Assembly: GCF_035784015.1 (NCBI RefSeq)
Contig: NZ_JALKOW010000001.1
DNA: 64,000 bases
Direction: 5' to 3' (one strand)
From: Comamonas sp009360615
GTDB lineage: Bacteria > Pseudomonadota > Gammaproteobacteria > Burkholderiales > Burkholderiaceae_C
Shown here: positions 52,583-61,638 of the stretch, in pieces
How positions within the stretch are numbered: the first letter of the stretch is position 1
Layout of the letters: each line of letters begins with the position of its first letter
Position numbers and translations under genes: made by a program
Notes under the pieces: model-generated
Seen by the model: only the letters and a program-made list of their open reading frames with translations
What the model was told of the DNA's origin: nothing
The model's database searches: none

Positions 52583-53560
52583 GTGCAGAGACGTCATCTA
52601 CTTTCCATAGCCGCTTTGTGCGGCACCGCTGCGCTGCCCTGGCAGGCCCAGGCACAAGACTCTGCGAGCTGGCCTGTCAAGCCTGTGCGCATGCTGGTGG
52701 GTTCTGCGCCCGGAGGCGGCACCGATGCCATGGCCCGTGCCGTGGCCGACCGACTGGGACCGCTGCTCAAGCAGCCGGTGATCGTGGAGAACCGGCCCGG
52801 CGTCTCCAACACGCTGGCCGTGGACATGACGGCCAAGTCCACGGATGGCCACACCATGGTCATGGGCGTGGTCACGGCCCATGCCATCGCGCCGCATCTG
52901 CTCAAGCTGGGATACGACAACAACCGGGATCTGGTGCCCGTGGCCTTTGTCGGCTCGGTGCCCAATGTGCTGGTCGTGGGCAATTCGGTGCCGGCCAGCA
53001 CGGTGGCGGAGCTGGTGGCCATGGCCAGGAAGCATCCCAATCAGATCAACTTCGCCAGCAGCGGCACAGGCAGCACCCAGCATATCGCAGCCGAGGTGTT
53101 CAAGGATGCCGCAGGCATTCAGATCACCCACGTGCCCTACAAGGGAAGCGCTGCGGCCCTGGTCGATCTGGTCAGTGGCCAGGTCCAGATGAGCTTCGAC
53201 ACCATGCCCTCGGTGATCGGCCAGATCAAGGCGGGCAAGCTGCGCGCGCTGGCGGTCACGTCGCCCCAGCGCAACCCGCAGCTGCCCCAGGTGCCGACCA
53301 TGGCCGAAGCGGGTCTGCGCAACGTGGAAATCAGTGCCTGGTACGGCATCTACATGCCGGCTGCCACGCCCAAGGCGGTGCAGCAAAAAGTGCATGACGA
53401 GGTCAACAAGGTCATCGCCATGCCCGAGACCAAGACCCGTCTCGAAGCCGTGGGGGCCGAGCTGCGGCCCATGCCCCAGGCTGATTTCGGCAGTTTTCAC
53501 CTCGCCGAGTACAAGCGCTTCGGCGACATCATTCGCAAGAACAACATCAAGCTGGACTGA
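52583..53560 (+). CDS. Bug-family solute-binding protein (acid-sugar operon)
   Basis: 325 residues with a signal peptide ending PWQAQA-QD. Signatures are WPVKPVRMLVGSAPGGGTDAMARAV, VENRPGVSNTLAVDMTAKSTDGHTM and THVPYKGSAAALVDLVSGQV. The start is GTG 52583 preceded by AAGGAG; an ATG two bases earlier is out of frame. It is the first gene of the LysR-divergent operon, two bases before the PdxA-like gene. Confidence 0.93.
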   Translation: MQRRHLLSIAALCGTAALPWQAQAQDSASWPVKPVRMLVGSAPGGGTDAMARAVADRLGPLLKQPVIVENRPGVSNTLAVDMTAKSTDGHTMVMGVVTAHAIAPHLLKLGYDNNRDLVPVAFVGSVPNVLVVGNSVPASTVAELVAMARKHPNQINFASSGTGSTQHIAAEVFKDAAGIQITHVPYKGSAAALVDLVSGQVQMSFDTMPSVIGQIKAGKLRALAVTSPQRNPQLPQVPTMAEAGLRNVEISAWYGIYMPAATPKAVQQKVHDEVNKVIAMPETKTRLEAVGAELRPMPQADFGSFHLAEYKRFGDIIRKNNIKLD

Positions 53561-53562
53561 GC

Positions 53563-54612
53563 ATGAGCAAGGCTTCTCTTCCCGTTGTGGCCCTGACCCT
53601 GGGCGATCCTTCCGGCATCGGCGCCGAACTCATCGCACGTTTGCTGGCCAGGCCGCAAGCCACCGAGCAGGCGAACCTGGTGCTGATCGGGGATGCCTGG
53701 CTCTGGGAGCAGGGCCAGCGCATCGCCGGACTGCAAGTGGCAACCGTTCCGCTGACCGGCCTGTCGGCTGCGCGCGAGCGTGCCGACACGCGGTTGCCGG
53801 CCTTTGTGGCCATGGACACCGTCGCCCAGGCCGATGTGGTGCAGGGGCAGGTGGGTGCGGCAGGCGGCCGCTCGGTGCTGCAGGTGCTCGACCAATGCAT
53901 GGATGCGGCCCTGGCCGGCGATATCGACGCCATCTGCTTTGCACCCTTGAACAAGCAGGCGATGAAGCTGGGCGGCCTGCGCCATGAAGACGAGCTGCAC
54001 CATTTTGCCGAGTACCTGGGCGTGACCGGCTACTTCTGCGAGTTCAACACGCTGGGCGATCTCTGGACCTCGCGCATTTCCTCGCACGTGCCGCTCAAGG
54101 ACGTGGCCAGCTACCTGAGCCAGGAGCGCATCACCCAGGCGGCCGAGCTGATCTACGACGCCTTGCGCGCCAGCGGCCTAGCTGCTCCCAAGGTGGCGAT
54201 TGCCGGCTTCAACCCGCACAACGGCGATGGCGGAACCTGCGGCCGCGAGGAAATCGACATCATCGCGCCCGCCGTCCAGGCCCTGCAGGCGCGCGACTGG
54301 CCCAGCGATGCGCCGTTCCACGGCCCGTTCCCGGCTGACACGATCTTTCTCAAGGCCCAGGCCGGCGAGTACCAGGCCATCGTGACCATGTACCACGACC
54401 AGGGCCAGATCGCCATCAAGCTGCTGGGCTTCTCGCGCGGGGTGACGGTGCAGGGCGGCCTGCCGATTCCCATCACCACACCGGCCCACGGCACGGCCTA
54501 CGACATCGCGGGCCAGGGCAAGGCCAATGTGGAAGCCACCTGGCAGGCGCTGCAGATTGCCGCACGCATGGGGGCCGCGCACCGTGACCGCCAGGCTGCC
54601 CCAGCCGTCTGA
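53563..54612 (+). CDS. PdxA-family NAD-dependent dehydrogenase (PdxA2-like)
   Basis: 349 residues resembling 4-hydroxythreonine-4-phosphate dehydrogenase. LGDPSGIGAELIARLL opens the protein, and metal-binding His residues appear in ELHHFAEYL, GFNPHNGDGG and MYHDQGQIAIK. The context (binding protein, acid-sugar dehydratase, DapA-like and aldehyde dehydrogenase genes) is catabolic, so it is more likely a PdxA2-type enzyme acting on a sugar acid or its phosphate, or a dihydrodiol-type dehydrogenase, than a vitamin B6 enzyme. No DUF1537 kinase, the usual PdxA2 partner, is present. Confidence 0.85.
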   Translation: MSKASLPVVALTLGDPSGIGAELIARLLARPQATEQANLVLIGDAWLWEQGQRIAGLQVATVPLTGLSAARERADTRLPAFVAMDTVAQADVVQGQVGAAGGRSVLQVLDQCMDAALAGDIDAICFAPLNKQAMKLGGLRHEDELHHFAEYLGVTGYFCEFNTLGDLWTSRISSHVPLKDVASYLSQERITQAAELIYDALRASGLAAPKVAIAGFNPHNGDGGTCGREEIDIIAPAVQALQARDWPSDAPFHGPFPADTIFLKAQAGEYQAIVTMYHDQGQIAIKLLGFSRGVTVQGGLPIPITTPAHGTAYDIAGQGKANVEATWQALQIAARMGAAHRDRQAAPAV

Positions 54613-54672
54613 GCCTACTTTCCGGGCGGCTTGGGCCGCCTGTCCTACTCACTCTTTTCTTCTGAGGTCTGT

Positions 54673-55845
54673 ATGAAGATCAAGTCCGTCCGCGCCCGTG
54701 TCTTTGAATGGAAGGGCAAGACCGTTCCGCCCCAGGGCAACTTCTGCTCCAACGCCATGGATCTGGTGTACTCCAACACCGAGTCCATGAGCACCTTCCG
54801 CTTCCATTCGTGGACCGTGGTCGAGATCGAAACCGATGACGGCATCATCGGTCTGGGCAACGTGGCCCTGGCGCCCAAGGTCGCCAAGGCCATCATCGAC
54901 GAGTACCTGGCGCCCCTGGTCATCGGCCAGGACCCCTGGGACTACGAATACCTGTGGCAGCGCATGTACCGCGCCACCCATGCCTGGGGCCGCAAGGGCG
55001 TGACCATGGCTGCCATCTCGGCGGTGGACCTGGCCATCTGGGACATCCTGGGCAAGAGCGTGAACAAGCCCGTGTTCAAGCTGCTGGGCGGGCGCACCAA
55101 GGAAAAGATTCCCTGCTACTACAGCAAGCTCTACCGCACCGACCTGAAAGAGATGCAGGACGAAGCACAGAAATTCCTGGATCAGGGCTTCAAGGCCTTC
55201 AAGATGCGCTTCGGCTACGGGCCCGCCCATCTGCAGGACGGCGTGCGCGAGAACCTCAAGTCCGTCGAAGCCATCCGTGAAGTGATCGGCTACGACACCG
55301 ACCTGATGCTGGAGTGCTACATGGGCTGGAACCTGGAGTATGCCAAGCGCATGCTGCCCAAGCTGGCCAGGTTCGAGCCGCGCTGGCTGGAAGAGCCCGT
55401 GATCGCCGACGACATCGACGGCTATGCCGAGCTCAACGCCATGAACATCATCCCCATCTCGGGCGGCGAGCACGAGTTTTCGCTCTACGGCTTCAAACAG
55501 CTGCTGGACAAGAAGGCCGTCTCCGTCGTGCAGTACGACACCAACCGCGTGGGCGGCATCACGGCGGCGCACAAGATCAATGCACTGTGCGAAGCCTATT
55601 CCGTGCCCGTGATCCCGCATGCCGGCCAGATGCACAACTACCACCTGACCATGAGCACGCTGGCCTCGCCCATGGCCGAGTACTTCCCCATCTTCGACGT
55701 GGAAGTGGGCAACGAGCTGTTCTGGTACATCTTCGACGGCGAACCGGTTGCCGACAACGGCTTCCTGCAGTTGCGCGACGACGTGCCGGGCCTGGGACTC
55801 ACGCTCAAGACCGAGTACCTCGACCAGTTCCACATCATCGAGTAA
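54673..55845 (+). CDS. Enolase-superfamily acid-sugar dehydratase (rhamnonate dehydratase-like)
   Basis: 390 residues of the mandelate racemase/muconate-lactonising group. Metal ligands are Glu214 (LMLECYMGW), Glu240 or 241 (WLEEP) and Glu266 (SGGEHEF). The general-base His316 in IPHAGQMHNYH matches the rhamnonate dehydratase subgroup. The first ligand is Glu where Asp is common. It would dehydrate an acid sugar to a 2-keto-3-deoxy acid, the substrate class of the DapA-like enzyme encoded next. The start ATG 54673 fits the family N-terminus MKIKSVRA. Confidence 0.87.
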   Translation: MKIKSVRARVFEWKGKTVPPQGNFCSNAMDLVYSNTESMSTFRFHSWTVVEIETDDGIIGLGNVALAPKVAKAIIDEYLAPLVIGQDPWDYEYLWQRMYRATHAWGRKGVTMAAISAVDLAIWDILGKSVNKPVFKLLGGRTKEKIPCYYSKLYRTDLKEMQDEAQKFLDQGFKAFKMRFGYGPAHLQDGVRENLKSVEAIREVIGYDTDLMLECYMGWNLEYAKRMLPKLARFEPRWLEEPVIADDIDGYAELNAMNIIPISGGEHEFSLYGFKQLLDKKAVSVVQYDTNRVGGITAAHKINALCEAYSVPVIPHAGQMHNYHLTMSTLASPMAEYFPIFDVEVGNELFWYIFDGEPVADNGFLQLRDDVPGLGLTLKTEYLDQFHIIE

Positions 55846-55856
55846 GGAGCCGCAGC

Positions 55857-56786
55857 ATGCCCGGACTCTCCAATCCCCGTTACCGGGGCATCTTCCCCGT
55901 CGTGCCCACCACCTTCCACGAGGACGGCACGCTGGACCTGGCCAGCCAGAAGCGCTGCCTGGACTTCATGATCGACTCGGGCGTGGACGGCCTGTGCATC
56001 CTGGCCAACTTCTCCGAGCAGTTCCTGGTTTCGGACGAGGAGCGCGAAATCCTCACGCGCACGGCCCTGGAGCATGTGGCCGGCCGTGTGCCCGTGATCG
56101 TGACCACCACGCACACCAGTACCAGAATCTGCGCCGAACGCAGCCGCCGCGCACAGGACATGGGCGCCGCCATGGTCATGGTCATGCCGCCCTACCACGG
56201 TGCCACCTTCCGCTTTGGCGAAGCCCAGGTGCAGGCCTTCTACCAGGGCGTGTCCGACGCCATCGACATCCCCATCATGGTCCAGGACGCGCCGGCCGCG
56301 GGCACGCCACTGTCGCCGGCCTTTCTGGCCCGCTTGGCCAGGGAGATAGCGCAGGTCAGCTACTTCAAGATGGAAACCGCGGGTGCGGCGGGCAAGCTGC
56401 GCGAGCTGATCGCGCTGGGCGGCGAAGCCATCGAAGGCCCCTGGGACGGCGAGGAAGCCATCACCCTGCTGGCCGACCTGGAGGCCGGAGCGACCGGCGC
56501 CATGACCGGCGGCGGCTTTGCCGATGGCATACGCCCCATCCTCGAAGCCCACCGTGCAGGCAACAAGGACAAGGCCTTCGAGCAGTACCAGCGCTGGCTG
56601 CCGCTGATCAACCACGAAAACCGCCAGGCCGGCTTCCTGGCCGCGAAGGCGCTGATGAAGGAAGGCGGCGTGATCGCCTGCGATGCGCCGCGCTCGCCCT
56701 GGCCGCCCATGCATCCCGAGGTACGGCGCCAGCTGCTGGACATTGCACGTCGGCTGGACCCGCTGGTGCTGCGCTGGGCCCGTTGA
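55857..56786 (+). CDS. DapA-family lyase/dehydratase (2-keto-3-deoxy acid type)
   Basis: 309-residue TIM-barrel class I aldolase-fold protein. The Schiff-base Lys is K171 in YFKMETAGAAGK. The catalytic-Tyr region of DapA (LYNVP) is replaced by IMVQDAP, as in sugar-acid members rather than lysine-pathway enzymes. In context it should convert a 2-keto-3-deoxy acid, either by retro-aldol cleavage or by dehydration/decarboxylation to a semialdehyde. The semialdehyde dehydrogenase gene downstream favours the second. It is 11 bases after the dehydratase gene, with AAGGAG before the ATG. Confidence 0.87.
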   Translation: MPGLSNPRYRGIFPVVPTTFHEDGTLDLASQKRCLDFMIDSGVDGLCILANFSEQFLVSDEEREILTRTALEHVAGRVPVIVTTTHTSTRICAERSRRAQDMGAAMVMVMPPYHGATFRFGEAQVQAFYQGVSDAIDIPIMVQDAPAAGTPLSPAFLARLAREIAQVSYFKMETAGAAGKLRELIALGGEAIEGPWDGEEAITLLADLEAGATGAMTGGGFADGIRPILEAHRAGNKDKAFEQYQRWLPLINHENRQAGFLAAKALMKEGGVIACDAPRSPWPPMHPEVRRQLLDIARRLDPLVLRWAR

Positions 56787-56899
56787 GACGACGATGAATA
56801 CAGGAGCTGGTTGGGCCTGTTTATTGAAGAATTCAGATACTTTAATGCTGAGTTCTATGAATAACGAGCGCAGCAAGCTCCTCTATCAAGAGCATATCC

Positions 56900-58348
56900 A
56901 TGACCCCACACCACAACCTGATCAACGGCCAGTGGACGGCTGCTGACAGCTACTCCCCCAACACCAACCCCAGCGACCTGTCCGATGTGATCGGCGAGTA
57001 CGCCCAGGGCGGTGCAGCCGATGTGCAGGCGGCCGTGGCCGCTGCCACCGCCGCGTTCCCGGCCTGGTCCACCTCGGGCATCCAGGCGCGCTCCGACGCC
57101 CTGGACAAGATCGGCACGGAGATCCTGGCGCGCAAGGCGGAGCTGGGCGAACTGCTGGCCCGCGAAGAAGGCAAGACCCTGCCCGAAGCCATGGGCGAAG
57201 TCGGCCGCGCCGGCCAGATCTTCAAGTTCTTTGCCGGCGAATGCCTGCGTCTGACGGGCGAGACCGTGCCTTCGGTGCGCCCCGGCATAGCCGTGGAGAT
57301 CACGCGCGAGCCCATCGGCGTGGTCGGCCTGATCACGCCCTGGAACTTCCCCATCGCCATCCCGGCCTGGAAGATCGCCCCGGCCCTGGCCTTCGGCAAC
57401 TGCGTGGTGCTGAAACCCGCCGACCTGGTGCCCGGCAGCGCCTGGGCCCTGGCCGACATCATCCACCGCTCGGGCATTCCCGCCGGCGTCTTCAACCTGG
57501 TCATGGGCCCGGGCCGGGTGATCGGCGAGGCCCTGGTCAACCACGCCGACGTGGCGGCGATCAGCTTCACGGGCTCGACCGGCGTGGGCCGCGGCATTGC
57601 CGAAGCCTGCGTCAAAAGCGGCAAGAAGGTGCAGCTGGAAATGGGCGGCAAGAACCCCCAGATCGTGCTGGACGATGCCGACCTGAACCAGGCCGTGGAA
57701 CTGTCGGCCCAAAGCGGCTTCTACTCCACGGGCCAGCGCTGCACGGCATCGAGCCGCCTCATCGTCACCGACAAGATCTACCCCGCCTTCATCGAAGCCC
57801 TGCAGGCGCGCATGGCCCAAATCAAGGTCGGTGACGCACGTGCCGCCGGCACCGACATGGGCCCCGTGGTCAGCCAGGCCCAGCTGGAGCAGGACCTGGG
57901 CTACGTGGAAATCGCCAAGGCCGAAGGCGCGCGCCTGGCCGCTGGCGGAGGCCGCGTGGCCTGCCACACGGGCAGCGGCAAGCAGGGCTACTACATGGGG
58001 GCCACGCTGTTCGTGGACACGGAAGCCGGCATGCGCATCAACCGCGAGGAAGTCTTCGGCCCCGTGGTCAGCGTGCTCCGCGCCAAGGATTACGAAGAAG
58101 CCCTGGCCCTTTCCAACGACACGCCGTTCGGCCTGTCGGCGGGCATTGCCACCACCAGCCTCAAGTACGCCACGCACTTCAAGCGCCACAGCCAGGCCGG
58201 CATGGTCATGGTCAACCTGCCGACGGCGGGTGTGGACTACCACGTGCCGTTTGGCGGTCGCAAGGGCAGCAGCTACGGCCCGCGCGAGCAGGGGCGCTAT
58301 GCCCAGGAGTTCTACACCACGGTGAAGACGGCCTATACGCTGGCGTGA
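56900..58348 (+). CDS. Aldehyde dehydrogenase, 2-oxoglutarate-semialdehyde type
   Basis: 482-residue NAD(P)-dependent aldehyde dehydrogenase. Catalytic residues are Asn149 (TPWNFP), Glu247 (LEMGGKNP) and Cys281 (GQRCTASSR). FTGSTGVGR is the cofactor motif. The overall pattern resembles 2,5-dioxovalerate (2-oxoglutarate semialdehyde) dehydrogenases of acid-sugar pathways. It lies 113 bases after the DapA-like gene and ends at a strong terminator, so it closes the operon. Confidence 0.9.
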   Translation: MTPHHNLINGQWTAADSYSPNTNPSDLSDVIGEYAQGGAADVQAAVAAATAAFPAWSTSGIQARSDALDKIGTEILARKAELGELLAREEGKTLPEAMGEVGRAGQIFKFFAGECLRLTGETVPSVRPGIAVEITREPIGVVGLITPWNFPIAIPAWKIAPALAFGNCVVLKPADLVPGSAWALADIIHRSGIPAGVFNLVMGPGRVIGEALVNHADVAAISFTGSTGVGRGIAEACVKSGKKVQLEMGGKNPQIVLDDADLNQAVELSAQSGFYSTGQRCTASSRLIVTDKIYPAFIEALQARMAQIKVGDARAAGTDMGPVVSQAQLEQDLGYVEIAKAEGARLAAGGGRVACHTGSGKQGYYMGATLFVDTEAGMRINREEVFGPVVSVLRAKDYEEALALSNDTPFGLSAGIATTSLKYATHFKRHSQAGMVMVNLPTAGVDYHVPFGGRKGSSYGPREQGRYAQEFYTTVKTAYTLA

Positions 58349-58389
58349 TGCGCTGGTCTGAGCGAGATCGTCGATTGTTGCTTCTCTTT

Positions 58390-58412
58390 GCCGGGCCTTG
58401 GGCCCGGCTTTT
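58390..58412 (+). terminator. Intrinsic terminator of the acid-sugar operon
   Basis: GCCGGGCC-TTG-GGCCCGGC, an 8-bp stem with a three-base loop, followed by TTTT. Confidence 0.85.
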
Positions 58413-58428
58413 CATGGCGCTGTGGGGA

Positions 58429-58641
58429 TCAGCCCAGCAGCGCCGCCCTGATGGTCTTGACACCGTCGGCGTTGTCCCAGACCCCTTCTTCCAGCGCATC
58501 GTGAATGGTCTTGTCCAGCGCGGCTGCCAGTTGCTCGCGTGTCTGGGCAGCCTGGGGGCTGGCGTCCAGCACGATGCGCAAGGCGGTGGCCAGTGCCGTG
58601 ATCTGGGCTGTGAGATTGACGACGGCGGTGTTGGAGCTCAT
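58429..58641 (-). CDS. Small helical protein of unknown function
   Basis: 70 residues starting MSSNTAVVNLTAQITALATALRIVLD. It is entirely helical in appearance, acidic and without membrane segments or cysteines. I do not recognise it. It is convergent with the aldehyde dehydrogenase operon and lies just past its terminator. The ATG at 58641 is preceded by AAGGACC. Confidence 0.6.
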   Translation of the reverse strand: MSSNTAVVNLTAQITALATALRIVLDASPQAAQTREQLAAALDKTIHDALEEGVWDNADGVKTIRAALLG

Positions 58642-58878
58642 GAGTCGGTCCTTGAAATGTCGATGAACAGGACAGCTGGCCTGGCGCGCAGTGCGGGGTG
58701 CCCAGCTGTCAACGGCCTTCAGTGTCGCGCGGGTGGATACTGCTGTTAACGTATCAACAATGAGCGGCGGCCGCGAAGATCTCGCCTGGTTTCCAGGGGC
58801 AAGGTCTTCAGATGCTTTACGGTAAAGCACCGGCAGCTACTGTTTTTGAGAGTTCTATAAGACAGGAGAGACAAGAGC

Positions 58879-59919
58879 ATGAGCCTGAAGAGAGTCTGTA
58901 TCTACGGTGCCGGCGCCATTGGCGGCTGGCTGGGTGTGGCGCTGGCCAGGGCCGGCTGCGAGCTGAGCGCCGTGGCGCGGGGCCGGACGCTGGCTGCGCT
59001 GCAGCACAACGGCCTGACGCTGGTGCATGGCGAGGAGCGCGAGACCGTGGCCGTCAATGCGCAGCAGGACCCGGCCGCCCTGGGCGTGCAGGATCTGGTA
59101 GTGATTGCCGTCAAGGCACCCTCCATGCCCGATGTGGCCCGTGCCGTTGCCCCGCTGATCGGCCCGCAGACCCTGGTGCTGACCGCCATGAACGGCGTGC
59201 CCTGGTGGTTTCTGGCCGGTGGCGTGGATGCAGGCCTGCGCGGCCTGCAGCTCAAGGCCGTGGATCCGCAGGGCGAGATTGCGCGCGCCATTCCTACCGG
59301 GCAGGTGCTCGGGTCGGTGGTGCATGCCAGCTGCTCGCTCGACGCGCCGGGCGTGGTGCGCCGGCATTTCGGCAACAGCCTCATCGTCGGCGAGCCCATG
59401 GCCCTGCCCGGCGATGCGCCCACGCCGCGCCTGCTGGCCCTGCCCGGCGATGCGCCCACGCCGCGCCTGCTGGCACTGGCCGAGCTGCTGCGCTCGGGCG
59501 GCATCGAGGTCAAACTCAGCGACAACATCCAGCGCGACGCCTGGTACAAGCTCTGGGGCAATATGACCATGAACCCCGTCAGTGCGATCACGGGCGCGAC
59601 CACGGACAGGATTCTGGGCGACGAGCTGGTGCGCAACTTCATCACGGCCGTGATGCTGGAGGCCCGCGAAATCGGCGCACGCATCGGCCTGCCGATTGCC
59701 GACAGCCCGCAGGACCGCCATCAGGTCACGCTCAAGCTGGGCGGCTTCAAGACCTCCATGCTGCAGGATGTGGAAGCCGGCAAGCCGGTGGAGCTGGACG
59801 CCCTGGTGGGCGCCGTGCGCGAGATGGGCGCCATGTGCGGCATGAGCACGCCGTTCACCGATGCCCTGCTGGGCCTGACGCGGCTGCGCGCGCAGCAGCT
59901 GGGTCTGTATCCGGTGTAA
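58879..59919 (+). CDS. Ketopantoate reductase family protein with an internal 12-residue duplication
   Basis: 346-residue NADP-dependent reductase of the PanE/ApbA family. The N-terminal Rossmann motif GAGAIGGWLG and the C-terminal-domain motif WYKLWGNMTMNPVSAITG (family catalytic Lys and Asn) are both present. Residues 175-198 are two identical 12-residue units (ALPGDAPTPRLL), from a perfect 36-bp tandem repeat. GGAGAG precedes the ATG. Many catabolic relatives reduce other 2-keto acids, so a pantothenate role is not certain. Confidence 0.88.
   Translation: MSLKRVCIYGAGAIGGWLGVALARAGCELSAVARGRTLAALQHNGLTLVHGEERETVAVNAQQDPAALGVQDLVVIAVKAPSMPDVARAVAPLIGPQTLVLTAMNGVPWWFLAGGVDAGLRGLQLKAVDPQGEIARAIPTGQVLGSVVHASCSLDAPGVVRRHFGNSLIVGEPMALPGDAPTPRLLALPGDAPTPRLLALAELLRSGGIEVKLSDNIQRDAWYKLWGNMTMNPVSAITGATTDRILGDELVRNFITAVMLEAREIGARIGLPIADSPQDRHQVTLKLGGFKTSMLQDVEAGKPVELDALVGAVREMGAMCGMSTPFTDALLGLTRLRAQQLGLYPV
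59401..59472 (+). repeat. Perfect 36-bp in-frame tandem duplication
   Basis: Bases 59401-59436 and 59437-59472 are identical over all 36 positions, adding 12 residues to the ketopantoate-reductase-like protein without breaking the frame. The next unit begins to match (GCACTGGC) and then diverges. Confidence 0.97.
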
Positions 59920-59961
59920 GGCGGTGGCGGGCAGGGCGGTCTTGGGCCTAGACTAGGCAGC

Positions 59962-60336
59962 ATGAGCACCACATCTACCCAGACCGCCACTCTCAAGTCC
60001 GCGTCCGCGCAGGACAGCCATTGGGCCACGCTGTGCGTGGTGACGACGACCGTGGGGCACTCGGCCGAGGCCGAGGACATGGCGCGGGCGCTGGTCGCGG
60101 CCAAGGCTGCGGCCTGTGTGCAGACCGAGCGCATCACCTCGTATTACGAGTGGGACGGCGTGCTGCAGACAGCCCCCGAATGGCGGCTGGTCTGCAAGAC
60201 CCTGCCAGAGGCCCTGCCGCGGCTGACCGAGCTGCTACGCAGCCATCACAGCTACGAAGTGCCCCAGATCACCATGCGCACCGAGCGCTGCCTGAACGAC
60301 TATGCCAAATGGCTCAAGCAGCAGGTGCAGCTCTGA
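59962..60336 (+). CDS. cutA: Divalent-cation tolerance protein CutA
   Basis: 124-residue CutA1-family trimer protein. AAKAAACVQTERITSYYEWDGVLQTAPEWRLVCKT and HHSYEVPQI are diagnostic. About 20 residues precede the usual start, so an internal start is possible, but none is an ATG. It is linked with copper tolerance in Escherichia coli; the molecular role remains unclear. It ends at a hairpin terminator before the convergent ftsY. Confidence 0.93.
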   Translation: MSTTSTQTATLKSASAQDSHWATLCVVTTTVGHSAEAEDMARALVAAKAAACVQTERITSYYEWDGVLQTAPEWRLVCKTLPEALPRLTELLRSHHSYEVPQITMRTERCLNDYAKWLKQQVQL

Positions 60337-60344
60337 AGCCTGAA

Positions 60345-60375
60345 TAAAAAAGGAGCGCTTGGCGCGCTCCTTCAT
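60345..60375. terminator. Bidirectional terminator between cutA and ftsY
   Basis: AAGGAGCGC and GCGCTCCTT pair across a five-base loop; A-rich sequence flanks the left side, giving a T-run on the minus strand for ftsY. Confidence 0.75.
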
Positions 60376-60443
60376 TGGGTTTCAGTGCGGAATCTATCTG
60401 AAAAATCGATAGATAAAGCGCTGGCAGCTATGGTTCTTGTGCT

Positions 60444-61610
<1,167 letters not shown>

Positions 61611-61638
61611 TGGCGGGTTTTTAGAATCGCATCATTCT

